A DNA stretch of 34,387 nucleotides from Planctomycetota bacterium (GTDB lineage: Bacteria > Planctomycetota > Planctomycetia > Planctomycetales > Planctomycetaceae): assembly GCA_016872645.1 (NCBI GenBank), contig VGZH01000060.1:1-34387 (forward strand). The letters run 5' to 3'. The notes under the pieces were generated by a model. The model was not told the origin of the DNA and searched no databases. It was given only the letters and a program-made list of their open reading frames with translations. The translations under genes were made by a program, and so were the position numbers. Of this stretch, positions 17,328-25,409 are shown in pieces. Positions within the stretch are counted from its first letter, which is position 1. Every line of letters starts with the position of its first letter.

Positions 17328-17798
17328 ATGCGTTTCCGTCTGCTCCGTCCGTTGGTTTCGTGTGTTGCGTTGTTGCTGTCGGTCGTTGCGTTTGCTGAAG
17401 ACAAGCCGGCCACTGAGCCAAAACCGGCCCCAGCTCCCGCCGCGAAAGCCCCGACGAATTTGTCCGGTCATTGGAGCGGCACCTGGCTGAGCCACTCCAA
17501 CGGTCACGACGGCCCGATCACTGGCGACTTCCGCAAGATCGACGATGACCACTACTGCGTCCATTTCGATGGCCGGTTTTGGGGACTGTTCCCGTTCGAG
17601 TACGACGTCGTGCTGACGGTCACCGAACGCAAAGACGACAAACTGACGATGTCGGGTTCGTCGGACCTCGGTTTTCTGTTCGGCACATTCGGGTACACGG
17701 CGACCGTGACCGACACAAGCTTCGTGGCGTCGTACTGCTCGAAGCGCGACCGGGGCGTCTTCAACATGACCCGCTGCACCCGTTGCTGCTGTCAGTAG
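17328..17798 (+). CDS. secreted protein with Cys-rich C-terminus
   Basis: A 156-residue protein with a classical signal peptide (cleavage predicted after AFA, residue 23), a Pro/Ala linker (about 26-42) and a beta-rich domain of about 100 residues (SGHWSGTWLS, GDFRKIDDDHYCVHFDGRF, KLTMSGSSDLGFLFGTFGY). It ends in a tail with four cysteines in six positions (150, 153, 154, 155), in addition to Cys77 and Cys137. The beta part resembles small lipocalin-like or META-like barrels found in planctomycete exported proteins, but I cannot name it. ATG 17328 follows GAGGA. The cysteine cluster could bind metal or form disulfides. Confidence 0.8.
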   Translation: MRFRLLRPLVSCVALLLSVVAFAEDKPATEPKPAPAPAAKAPTNLSGHWSGTWLSHSNGHDGPITGDFRKIDDDHYCVHFDGRFWGLFPFEYDVVLTVTERKDDKLTMSGSSDLGFLFGTFGYTATVTDTSFVASYCSKRDRGVFNMTRCTRCCCQ

Positions 17799-17861
17799 CG
17801 GTCGCAAGGTACGACTCCGGTGCCCATATTCGCCAGAACTTGGGCTCGCACGATAATGGCG

Positions 17862-17879
17862 CACACTCTGGCGAGTGTG
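17862..17879 (+). terminator. hairpin after the Cys-rich secreted protein gene
   Basis: CACACTC (17862-17868) and GAGTGTG (17873-17879) form a 7-bp stem around TGGC, followed by a weak T-containing stretch. An alternative pairing uses CGCCAGA (17831-17837) with TCTGGCG (17867-17873), so two exclusive folds are possible in the 174-base gap before the DUF1080 gene. Confidence 0.35.
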
Positions 17880-17972
17880 GCTAGGGTTCTTCCGCGCTTG
17901 TGGCTGCGCTTGCCTCGCCGCACAATACTGCTCCGTTGTTTGATCCCCAAGTCCTCACACGGAGCCTGTCTC

Positions 17973-18995
17973 ATGCGATTGTTCTCTCGTTCTGCCATTT
18001 TGTTGGGTTTGAGCCTCTGTGCCTCGTCCGCGTTGTTCGTCGCGAACCGTTTGTCGGTGGCGACCGCTGCTGATTCGAAGGGGATCGTGGCGATCACCAT
18101 CGAAGAGGCGAAGAAAGATCCCGACTTCGCCATTCAAGGTGAGTACGAAGGGGATCTCGGTGGCCAAGACGAGAAACAAAAGTGGGGCCTGCAAATCATC
18201 GCGCAAGGGGACGGCAAGTTCCGGGCGGTCGCGTACCCCGGCGGATTGCCGGGGGCCGGTTGGGACAAAGAAAAGAAGATCCAAGTGGACGGCACCGCGA
18301 AGGACGGCGTCGCGACGTTCAACGGCGAGCAAGGTTCGGCCACGATCAAGGACGGAGTGGCGAAGATCACCTCTCCGGATGGCAACCCGCTGGGCGAGAT
18401 GAAGAAGGTCGAACGCAAGAGTCCGACGATCGGCAAGAAGGCGCCTGATGGTGCGGTGGTCCTGTTCGACGGCAAGAACGGCGACGCCTTCACCGACCCG
18501 AAAAAATTTGCCGACGGGCTGATGTCGCAAGGAATCACCAGCAAGCAGAAGTTCGGCGACTTCTCGCTGCACATGGAATTCCTGCTGTCGTACATGCCGG
18601 CCGCTCGCGGTCAGGGCCGGGCCAACTCCGGCTGCTACATGCAAGGTCGCTACGAGGTGCAGATCCTCGACAGCTTCGGACTCTCCGGCGAGAACAACGA
18701 GTGCGGCGGCATCTACACAATTGCCAAGCCGAGCGTGAACATGTGCCTGCCGCCGCTCGCGTGGCAGACCTACGACGTCGACTACACCGCTGCGAAGTAC
18801 GACGGCGACAAGAAGACCGCCAATGCCAAGATGACCGTGCGGCACAACGGCATCGTCATCCACGAAAACGTCGAGCTCCCGAAAGCCACGACGGCCGCCC
18901 CCGTGGCCGAAGGTCCGGAGACCGGGCCGATCTACATCCAAGATCACGGCAACCCGATCCGCTTCCGCAACATTTGGCTGGTCGAGAAGAAGTAA
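17973..18995 (+). CDS. DUF1080 (3-keto-disaccharide hydrolase type) secreted protein
   Basis: A 340-residue protein with a signal peptide (about 1-32, hydrophobic ILLGLSLCASSALFVA). A small beta domain (about 40-150) rich in charged turns is followed by a DUF1080 concanavalin-like jelly roll (about 160-340): VVLFDGKNGDAF, FGDFSLHMEF, ANSGCYMQGRYEVQILDSFG, and the terminal IYIQDHGNPIRFRNIWL. DUF1080 proteins are extracytoplasmic and some cleave 3-keto-glycosides. The extra N-terminal domain is typical of a planctomycete subgroup. ATG 17973 has GGAG about 9 bases upstream; the open frame before it has no signal peptide. The WD40 protein follows 59 bases downstream on the same strand and may be co-transcribed. 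Confidence 0.92.
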   Translation: MRLFSRSAILLGLSLCASSALFVANRLSVATAADSKGIVAITIEEAKKDPDFAIQGEYEGDLGGQDEKQKWGLQIIAQGDGKFRAVAYPGGLPGAGWDKEKKIQVDGTAKDGVATFNGEQGSATIKDGVAKITSPDGNPLGEMKKVERKSPTIGKKAPDGAVVLFDGKNGDAFTDPKKFADGLMSQGITSKQKFGDFSLHMEFLLSYMPAARGQGRANSGCYMQGRYEVQILDSFGLSGENNECGGIYTIAKPSVNMCLPPLAWQTYDVDYTAAKYDGDKKTANAKMTVRHNGIVIHENVELPKATTAAPVAEGPETGPIYIQDHGNPIRFRNIWLVEKK

Positions 18996-19054
18996 CAGTG
19001 TGAACCAATTCGCTGAGTTGACGCCAGAAGCCTCTTGAAGAAGGGTGCCCGACG

Positions 19055-21205
19055 ATGATCGCTCGCGGTTCTCGAAGTGTGTGGACGCTGATCGCTCTCG
19101 CGACGAGTCTACTAAGCAACCTTGGCTCGTCGGCGCAGGACTCCGATTCGAAACCGAAGACTCGGTCTGTTACACCCGTCGAGATCAAGCCGGAACGGCG
19201 AACGCTTAGCCCCGGAACTCCGCTGAGCGTGCGGACGTTGGTGCTGCGTCCGCCTCAGATTCCGAGCGTTCTCAGTTGGACGATCGAATCGAAGCGGCAT
19301 CGCGGATATCTGGTTGCGACGGCGCTCAGTCCTGATGCCAAGCAGCTCGCGACAGGCGGACTCGACGGCATCATTCGGATTTGGGACGCGGAGACCGGCG
19401 AGTTTCAAAAGGCATTCGTTGGACATGACAGTTACATCTATGACCTCGCGTGGTCGCCGGACGGTCGCACCTTGGCGTCGGGTGGTTCGTGGGACGCGAC
19501 AGCACGGCTGTGGGATGTCCGCTCGGGATTGAATCTGCGGAGCCTCAAGCATCCGGGATACGTTGGGAAGGTCGCGTGGTCTCCGGATGGCCGGATGCTA
19601 GTGGTCTGTGGTGGCGAGAGCGGCATTTGTCTGTTTTGGGACGTGACTATCGGTGCCGAACGAGGCAAGGTCGAGCACGGCCGTCACGTTCTGAGCTGCG
19701 CGTGGTCACCAGACGGAGCGTCGGTCGTCTTCACCTGCTCTGGGCAGGCGACGCAGGTGTTCGACACGGAGGAGTTCAAGACTCGCAAATCGCTCGGAGA
19801 TGCGGCTCTGACCGAGACGAATTACTCGGCTGCGTGGTCGCTGGACAACAAACTGCTTGCGGTGGCGACGAATGTTGGCACGAAAATCTTTGACGCGAAG
19901 TCAGGCGACTTGAAACAGACGCTCGCCGGCCCGATGACGACTGTCGCGTGGTCTCCCGACGGCAAGGTGCTGGCGACGGCGTACTCCGGCAATCCGGTGC
20001 AGACTTGGAACACCGCCGATTGGAAGCTCATCAAAGCTTTGCCGATCGGTGCATCCGCACTTGCGTATTCCAACGACGGATCACGGCTCAGCTTGATGAC
20101 TTCTTCGACGGTCACGCTCTGGGATGTCGCGGCTGACAAGGCTTTGCCGACAATCGACGCCAGCGGTCCCGCATCGCGAGCGATGTGGACGACCGGCAAG
20201 TTCATGGCATCGGGAATCGGCACAAACGTTGTGTCAGTGTGGGACATCGCAACCGGCAAGCTGGCGAAGAAACTCGAAGGGCATACCGCTCCGATCACCG
20301 CGATTGCTTGGGCTCCGAACAACAAGACGCTGGCGTCCGCTTCAGCCGACAAGACGGTGCAAGTTTGGGACGCTCAAAAAGGTGAGCTGCTGAAGAAACT
20401 GGAAGGGCACACGGCAGGAGTCGCAGTCTTGTCGTGGGCGCCCAACGGCAAGCAACTTGCGAGCGGCAGCCACGACAAGTCAGTGCGGCTGTGGGATACC
20501 GTCACCGGCAAGTCGACGAAGACGCTCGACGATCATCCTGCCGCCGTCACGCTCATGGATTGGAACGGCAAGATGCTGGTTGCCGGAGGTCCGTCGAATA
20601 CGATCTTCGTCTGGAACACGACGACCGGTCAGACCGTTCGCAAACTGGAAGTCTCCGGACAAGCGCAGTCGCTGTCGTGGTCTCCTGATGGAAAGGTGAT
20701 CGCGACTGGCGGCGTCGATGACGCCATCCGCATTATGAATCCTGCGAACGGATCAACCCACGCCAAGCTCAGCCTGCCAGGCGAGCCTCCGTCCGTGACC
20801 GCTTTGGCCTGGAGCGCGAAGGGAGAAACGATCGCCTCCGGCCGAGCCAATCACACCGCTCAAATCTGGGATCCGCAAACCGGCAAGGTGGCGCACAACG
20901 TCGCGACGATGGCTCCGGTGCAGGAGGTGATGTGGTCGGACACGCTGCGCACTCTGGCCGTTGGCACCACGGACCGCTGCGTCCGATTCTTCGACACCAA
21001 AAGTGGCAAGCTCCGAGCGACCTTGATCACCGACCACGACCAAGTCCCCGCCATCACCGCCGACGGCCACTACCGCGCCGACTCCGAACCGAAACTGGTC
21101 TACGTCGTCCAAACTGAGTCGTCACAGGACACGTTGTCTCCTGCCGACTTCGCCAAGAAGTACCGCTGGAAGAACTCTCCTAAAGACGTGAAGCTCGCGG
21201 ACTGA
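19055..21205 (+). CDS. secreted WD40 repeat protein (14 repeats)
   Basis: A 716-residue protein with a signal peptide (about 1-28). After a short linker there are fourteen WD40-type repeats, recognised by their closing strands: IRIWD, ARLWD, CLFWD, TQVFD, TKIFD, VQTWN, VTLWD, VSVWD, VQVWD, VRLWD, IFVWN, IRIMN, AQIWD, VRFFD. This fits two seven-bladed propellers. The inner repeats begin with AWSPDG or close variants. The C-terminal tail (DGHYRADSEPKLVYVV, then LSPADFAKKYRWKN) is a motif often seen ending planctomycete WD40 proteins. It is presumably a protein-binding scaffold outside the cytoplasm. Its DUF1080 neighbour is on the same strand. No catalytic domain is fused to it. Confidence 0.93.
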   Translation: MIARGSRSVWTLIALATSLLSNLGSSAQDSDSKPKTRSVTPVEIKPERRTLSPGTPLSVRTLVLRPPQIPSVLSWTIESKRHRGYLVATALSPDAKQLATGGLDGIIRIWDAETGEFQKAFVGHDSYIYDLAWSPDGRTLASGGSWDATARLWDVRSGLNLRSLKHPGYVGKVAWSPDGRMLVVCGGESGICLFWDVTIGAERGKVEHGRHVLSCAWSPDGASVVFTCSGQATQVFDTEEFKTRKSLGDAALTETNYSAAWSLDNKLLAVATNVGTKIFDAKSGDLKQTLAGPMTTVAWSPDGKVLATAYSGNPVQTWNTADWKLIKALPIGASALAYSNDGSRLSLMTSSTVTLWDVAADKALPTIDASGPASRAMWTTGKFMASGIGTNVVSVWDIATGKLAKKLEGHTAPITAIAWAPNNKTLASASADKTVQVWDAQKGELLKKLEGHTAGVAVLSWAPNGKQLASGSHDKSVRLWDTVTGKSTKTLDDHPAAVTLMDWNGKMLVAGGPSNTIFVWNTTTGQTVRKLEVSGQAQSLSWSPDGKVIATGGVDDAIRIMNPANGSTHAKLSLPGEPPSVTALAWSAKGETIASGRANHTAQIWDPQTGKVAHNVATMAPVQEVMWSDTLRTLAVGTTDRCVRFFDTKSGKLRATLITDHDQVPAITADGHYRADSEPKLVYVVQTESSQDTLSPADFAKKYRWKNSPKDVKLAD

Positions 21206-21294
21206 ATTATGGAGTGCGATTTGCCGGCATCGCTTTTCTCTGCGTGCGTTGCTCTCCTGCGTGAAACTCTGCCTTTCAAGAACGTGGAATCGTC

Positions 21295-22359
21295 ATGACT
21301 AAATCGTTTCGTATCGCCGTCATCGCGGGTGACGGCATTGGCCCCGAAGTCATTCGCGAAGCGATTCGAGTCGCCGATGTGGCGGTTCCGAAGTCGGACG
21401 CTCGATGCGAGTGGACTCACTTTCCGTGGGGGACCGACTACTACTTTCAGCACGGGCGCATGGCTCCGGCCGATTACCTCGACACGCTGGCCGGGTTCGA
21501 TGCGATCTTGCTGGGAGCGGTCGGGCATCCGAGCGTGCAGGATCATGTGACGCTCAACGGATTGCTGTTGCCGATTCGGCGGCGGTTCGATCAGTGCGTT
21601 TGCTTGCGGCCGGCGTACCTGTATCCCGGCGTCGATAGCCCGCTGCGGAACAAGCCGGGAGGCAGCATCGATATGCTCGTCTTCCGCGAGAACACCGAAG
21701 GGGAATACGCCAATATCGGCGGCTTCCTGTATCGCGGGATGCCCGAAGAGTCGGCGATTCAAACGAGCGTGTTCACCCGCAAAGGCTGCGAACGCATCAT
21801 CCGCGCGGCGTTCGAGAAAGCGGTGACTCGGCCGAAGCAGCGTGTCGCGTCGATCACCAAGAGCAACGCTCAAGGCTACGGCATGGTGCTGTGGGACGAA
21901 TGCTTCGCTCGGGTGGCCGCCGAGTTCCCTAGCATCGCCACCGAATCACTGCTGATCGACCGAGCCGTGATGGAATTCGTGCGCCGTCCCGAATCGTTCG
22001 ACGTGGTTGTGGCCAGCAACCTCTTCGGCGACATCCTGACCGACCTCTCGGCCATCATCGTCGGCAGCATGGGCCTCGCCGCCAGCGGCAACATCGACCC
22101 GACTCGCAAGCACCCCAGCATGTTCGAACCAGTCCACGGCTCCGCCCCCGACATCACGGGCCAAGGCATCGCAAATCCGCTGGCCGCGATCCTGTCCGTC
22201 GCGATGATGTTTGAACACTTGGAACTCGACACGGCGGCCAAGTCGATTCATTCAGCCGTCGCGACGGTCTTGGCCACCAAAGGGCCAAAGACGCCAGACC
22301 TCGGCGGCTCAGCGACGACAGCACAGGTGAGCCAAGCGATTCTTGAAAGAATCGCTTAA
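21295..22359 (+). CDS. tartrate/isopropylmalate-type dehydrogenase
   Basis: A 354-residue beta-decarboxylating dehydrogenase. It has GDGIGPEV near the start; the substrate arginines Arg96/Arg97, Arg105 (CLRPAYLYPG) and Arg131; Lys189 (ITKSNAQGYG); and the metal aspartates Asp222, Asp246 and Asp250 (SNLFGDILTDLSA). The nucleotide loop is HGSAPDITGQGIANP. The segment VFRENTEGEYANIGGFLYRG and the short length place it nearer tartrate/D-malate dehydrogenase (TtuC/DmlA) than LeuB or Icd. That would give NAD-dependent oxidation of tartrate or D-malate, and exact specificity is uncertain. It ends 13 bases from the convergent Mo-hydroxylase gene. Confidence 0.88.
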   Translation: MTKSFRIAVIAGDGIGPEVIREAIRVADVAVPKSDARCEWTHFPWGTDYYFQHGRMAPADYLDTLAGFDAILLGAVGHPSVQDHVTLNGLLLPIRRRFDQCVCLRPAYLYPGVDSPLRNKPGGSIDMLVFRENTEGEYANIGGFLYRGMPEESAIQTSVFTRKGCERIIRAAFEKAVTRPKQRVASITKSNAQGYGMVLWDECFARVAAEFPSIATESLLIDRAVMEFVRRPESFDVVVASNLFGDILTDLSAIIVGSMGLAASGNIDPTRKHPSMFEPVHGSAPDITGQGIANPLAAILSVAMMFEHLELDTAAKSIHSAVATVLATKGPKTPDLGGSATTAQVSQAILERIA

Positions 22360-22372
22360 CCCGCCATCAGGG

Positions 22373-24646
22373 TTACTTTCCCGCGAGTATTTCCTTCAGC
22401 AAATTCGGTGGCGACATCGGCAATTTCTCCATGCGGACGCCAACAGCATTGGCGATCGCGTTGGCGACTGCGGCAGGTGGCGGGACGATGGGGACTTCGC
22501 CAACGCCGCGGACGCCGAAGGGGTGTTCGGGGTCGGGGACTTCGACGAGGATCGTGTCGATCATGGGGACGTCGTAGATCGTCGGGATACGGTAGTCGAG
22601 GTAGCTGGCGTTGCGCATCACGCCCTTGTCGTCGTACCAGTATTCTTCGTTGAGCGCCCAGCCGATCCCTTGGACGACTCCGCCTTGGAGTTGGCCTTCG
22701 ACGTAGCTGGGATGAACTGCTGTGCCGACGTCTTGGCTGATCGTGTAGCGGAGGATTTGTGTTTTGCCAGTGTCGGGATCGACTTCCACATCGACGCAGT
22801 GCGTGCCGAAGGAACCGCCTTGATTGGCTTCGGACGAAAAACCTCGACCAATGACCGGGCCTCCGCAGTGGTTGACTTGTTCGGCGAGGGCTTTGAACGT
22901 GATGTTCTTGCCGGGACCGATGAGGCTCGCGGTGGCGACGTCGTAGCTGACTTGGCTGGGATCGACATCCCACAGAACGGCGGCGCGTTGGACCATTTGG
23001 CGTTTGATGTCTTCGCCCGCTTCGTAGGCGGCGATGCCGGTGGCGAAGGTGACTCGGCTGCCGCCCGTCACGTCGTTGTAACCGACGGCGTCGGTGTCCA
23101 CGACGTTCGGATTGATGTCGGTCGCGGTCAGGCCAAGCGTTTCGGCAAGCTGCATCGCGATGCTGGCTCGTGAGCCGCCGATGTCGGTCGTACCCAGCGA
23201 CAGCGATACGCTGCCGTCGGTGTTGACGGTCGCAAACGCGGCGCTCTTCAAACCGCAGTTGAACCAGAAGCCGGATGCGACGCCTCGACCCACCTTGCCA
23301 CCAAACTTTGGTTTCGGCAGCGGCGTCGAGTAGTGTTCGCTCTTCTTGAGATAATCGACCGTTTCCCACATGCCGATGCGCGGGAAGACCGGGCCATCGA
23401 CTCGGCGAGTCCCTTCCTTCGCGGCGTTTTTCGCACGGAACTCCAGCGGGTCGAGCTTGAGCTTCTCGCAGATCTCGTCGATGACGCTTTCGACGGCGAA
23501 GGCTCCGTTGGTCGCGCCGGGTGCTCGATAGGCATTCGTCCGCGGCTTGTTCACGCAGACGTCGTAGCCATCGACGCTGCCGTTCGGGACGTCGTAGCAG
23601 GCGAAGGCACACATCGCCGCCATGCCGATCGGCGAACCGGGGAACGCACCGGCGTCGAACGCCATGTACGCGGTCCCGGCGGTGATCTTGCCGTCGCCGT
23701 CCACGCCGATCTTGACCTTCATGTACGACGCGGGTGTCGGGCCGGTCGCTTCGAGCACGGCCGCTCGGTCCATCACCAGCTTGACCGGCTTGCCGCTCTT
23801 CTTGGAGAGCGCCGCCGCAACCGGTTCGAGGTACACGGAAATCTTCCCGCCGAAGCCGCCGCCGATCTCCGTCGGCACGACCTTGATGTGGCCCAGCGGC
23901 ACGCCGAGCAACTCGGAGCATTGCTGCCGCACCGTGAACGAACCCTGCGTGCAGCACCAAATCGTGACGCGGCCGTCCGGATTCCAAGTCGCGGTCGCGG
24001 CGTGCGGTTCGATGTAGCCTTGATGCACCGTGCCGGTCACGAACTCACGCTCGACGACGACCTTCGCCTTCGCGAACCCGTCGGCGACGTTCCCCTTCTC
24101 GAAATGGAAATGCTTCGCGACGTTTGTCGGGGTCGAGCCGGTTGTGCCCGCTCCGACCTCTTCGCACCGCACGTCATCGTTGAGCACAATCGCCGACGGC
24201 TTCATCGCCTCGCGCACATCGAGCAGCACCGGCAGCGGCTCGTATTCGATCTCGATCAGCTTCACCGCCTCCTCCGCGATATGAATGTTGTCCGCGGCGA
24301 CCGCCGCGATCGCGTGCCCCTTGTAAAGCACCTTCTCGCGAGCCAACACATTCCGCGTGAGATGAGCCATGCAGACCGCCCCCTCGCCGAGCTGAGCGAT
24401 TCGCGTCCCTGGATCAGGCAAGTCCTTCGCCGTCACGACCGCTCGGACGCCCGGCAGTTTCTCCGCCTTCGACGTATCCAACCGCTTGATCTTTGCATGA
24501 GCATGCGGGCTCCGAAGCATCGCTGAGTACAGCATCCCCTGAATCTTTGTGTCGGCCCCGTACCGAGCCCGCCCCGTGACCTTATCGACCCCGTCGTGGC
24601 GAACAGGACGAGTGCCGATGACTTTGTATTTGTTGGCTGTGGCCAT
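22373..24646 (-). CDS. molybdenum hydroxylase large subunit (XdhA/CoxL type)
   Basis: A 757-residue Mo-cofactor subunit of the xanthine dehydrogenase family. It has an N-terminal a/b hammerhead (KVIGTRPVRHDGVDKVTGRARYGAD split across 8-32), the cofactor motif GGGFGGK (262-268), the active-site loop AYRAPGA (372-378) and base Glu717 in GVGEVP. The loop lacks the AYRCSFR of form I CO dehydrogenase, so CO is unlikely. The loop is closer to hydroxylases of purines, nicotinate or aromatic acyl-CoA esters. It is the last gene of a three-gene operon (FAD, 2Fe-2S, Mo), and a REP-like hairpin pair separates it from the 2Fe-2S gene. Cofactor maturation genes are not in the window. Confidence 0.95.
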   Translation of the reverse strand: MATANKYKVIGTRPVRHDGVDKVTGRARYGADTKIQGMLYSAMLRSPHAHAKIKRLDTSKAEKLPGVRAVVTAKDLPDPGTRIAQLGEGAVCMAHLTRNVLAREKVLYKGHAIAAVAADNIHIAEEAVKLIEIEYEPLPVLLDVREAMKPSAIVLNDDVRCEEVGAGTTGSTPTNVAKHFHFEKGNVADGFAKAKVVVEREFVTGTVHQGYIEPHAATATWNPDGRVTIWCCTQGSFTVRQQCSELLGVPLGHIKVVPTEIGGGFGGKISVYLEPVAAALSKKSGKPVKLVMDRAAVLEATGPTPASYMKVKIGVDGDGKITAGTAYMAFDAGAFPGSPIGMAAMCAFACYDVPNGSVDGYDVCVNKPRTNAYRAPGATNGAFAVESVIDEICEKLKLDPLEFRAKNAAKEGTRRVDGPVFPRIGMWETVDYLKKSEHYSTPLPKPKFGGKVGRGVASGFWFNCGLKSAAFATVNTDGSVSLSLGTTDIGGSRASIAMQLAETLGLTATDINPNVVDTDAVGYNDVTGGSRVTFATGIAAYEAGEDIKRQMVQRAAVLWDVDPSQVSYDVATASLIGPGKNITFKALAEQVNHCGGPVIGRGFSSEANQGGSFGTHCVDVEVDPDTGKTQILRYTISQDVGTAVHPSYVEGQLQGGVVQGIGWALNEEYWYDDKGVMRNASYLDYRIPTIYDVPMIDTILVEVPDPEHPFGVRGVGEVPIVPPPAAVANAIANAVGVRMEKLPMSPPNLLKEILAGK

Positions 24647-24660
24647 GTGAGTTTCCTTCC

Positions 24661-24766
24661 TTTGGGGTGCGGTATGTCAGTACCGCTTTGGATTCTTCAG
24701 CCTCGAGCGGATCGAACATCCCGATCAAAAATTATCCAAAGCGGGGCTGACACCCCGCACTCCAAA
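24661..24766. repeat. REP-like paired hairpins, copy 1
   Basis: Two inverted 32-base arms (24661-24692 and 24735-24766) match at all but five positions. Each arm is itself a hairpin with loop TGTCAG: stem GCGGTA/TACCGC in the left arm and GCGGGG/CCCCGC in the complemented right arm. The sequence changes are compensated within each stem. It lies in the gap between the 2Fe-2S and Mo subunit genes. A related element is at 32353-32462. Confidence 0.85.
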
Positions 24767-24767
24767 A

Positions 24768-25280
24768 TTAGTGGCAGCCCTTTTCGTGGCAGTTCTTCAT
24801 GTAGTGGTCTTGCCAAGTGGTGGCCGCGTCTTGGACGGATCGGACGATTTTGTCGTAGCCGGTGCAGCGGCAGAGATTACCCGCGAGGTTGAAGCGGATT
24901 TCGTCTTCGGTCGGTTTCGGGTTCTGCGAGAGGAACCATTCGCTCTGCATGATGAAGCCCGGCGTGCAGATACCGCACTGCAACGCGGCTCCTTCGAGAA
25001 ACGCTTTTTGGATCGGGTCCAACCCGGCCGCCGTGGCGACGCCTTCGATCGTGCGGAGCGTGGCCCCTTCGGCCTCGACCGCCAGCACGAGGCAGCTGTC
25101 AACTGGCCGCCCGTTGAGGATTACGGTGCAAGCCCCGCAGTTGCCGTTCGAGCAACCTTCCTTGGTGCCGGTCAGGTCGAGATTGTCTCGCAGCACCTCG
25201 AGCAAGGTCTGACGCGGCTCGCAGAGGAATTCGGTTTGATTGCCGTTGAGGGTTGTCGTGACGACTCGTTTTTTTGCCAT
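24768..25280 (-). CDS. molybdenum hydroxylase 2Fe-2S subunit
   Basis: A 170-residue CoxS/XdhC-type electron-transfer subunit. The plant-type ferredoxin cluster uses Cys43, Cys48, Cys51 and Cys63 (EGCSNGNCGAC). The second, helical cluster uses Cys102, Cys105, Cys137 and Cys139 (CGICTPGF, NLCRCTGY). All eight ligands are present, so it should pass electrons from the Mo site to FAD. ATG 25280 follows AAGGA; the open frame continuing to 25325 is an upstream artefact. The C-terminus is extended by an unusual Cys/His-rich end, MKNCHEKGCH. It sits between the FAD and Mo subunit genes. Confidence 0.95.
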   Translation of the reverse strand: MAKKRVVTTTLNGNQTEFLCEPRQTLLEVLRDNLDLTGTKEGCSNGNCGACTVILNGRPVDSCLVLAVEAEGATLRTIEGVATAAGLDPIQKAFLEGAALQCGICTPGFIMQSEWFLSQNPKPTEDEIRFNLAGNLCRCTGYDKIVRSVQDAATTWQDHYMKNCHEKGCH

Positions 25281-25309
25281 CTCATGATCCTTTTTCAAAG
25301 CAATTCGTT

Positions 25310-25398
25310 GCCGCGGATGAAACACAGATCGAGCACGGAGAATGCAGTCAGGCGATTCGATTTCAAATCCGTGTTTGATCGATGTTTTCTCCGTGGCT
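25310..25398. repeat. imperfect inverted repeat between FAD and 2Fe-2S genes
   Basis: Arms 25310-25342 and 25365-25398 align as reverse complements with roughly 70 percent identity, sharing TCCGTG, GATC, TGTTT and TCCG(T/C)GG blocks. It fills the 129-base gap within the operon. It differs in sequence from the TGTCAG hairpins and is probably a second class of dispersed intergenic element. Confidence 0.6.
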
Positions 25399-25409
25399 GA
25401 AAATGATGG

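Noticed and set aside
17955-18947. 330-codon open frame antisense to the DUF1080 gene
   Set aside because: Low-complexity Val/His/Arg composition; the sense strand encodes a signal peptide and DUF1080 motifs.
22356-23987. 543-codon open frame overlapping the Mo subunit gene on the same strand
   Set aside because: Arg/Gly/His-rich composition with no domain; it is a shifted reading of the high-GC Mo subunit gene, which carries all family motifs.
23333-24526. 397-codon plus-strand frame within the Mo subunit gene
   Set aside because: Antisense shadow with Asp/Arg/His-rich composition.
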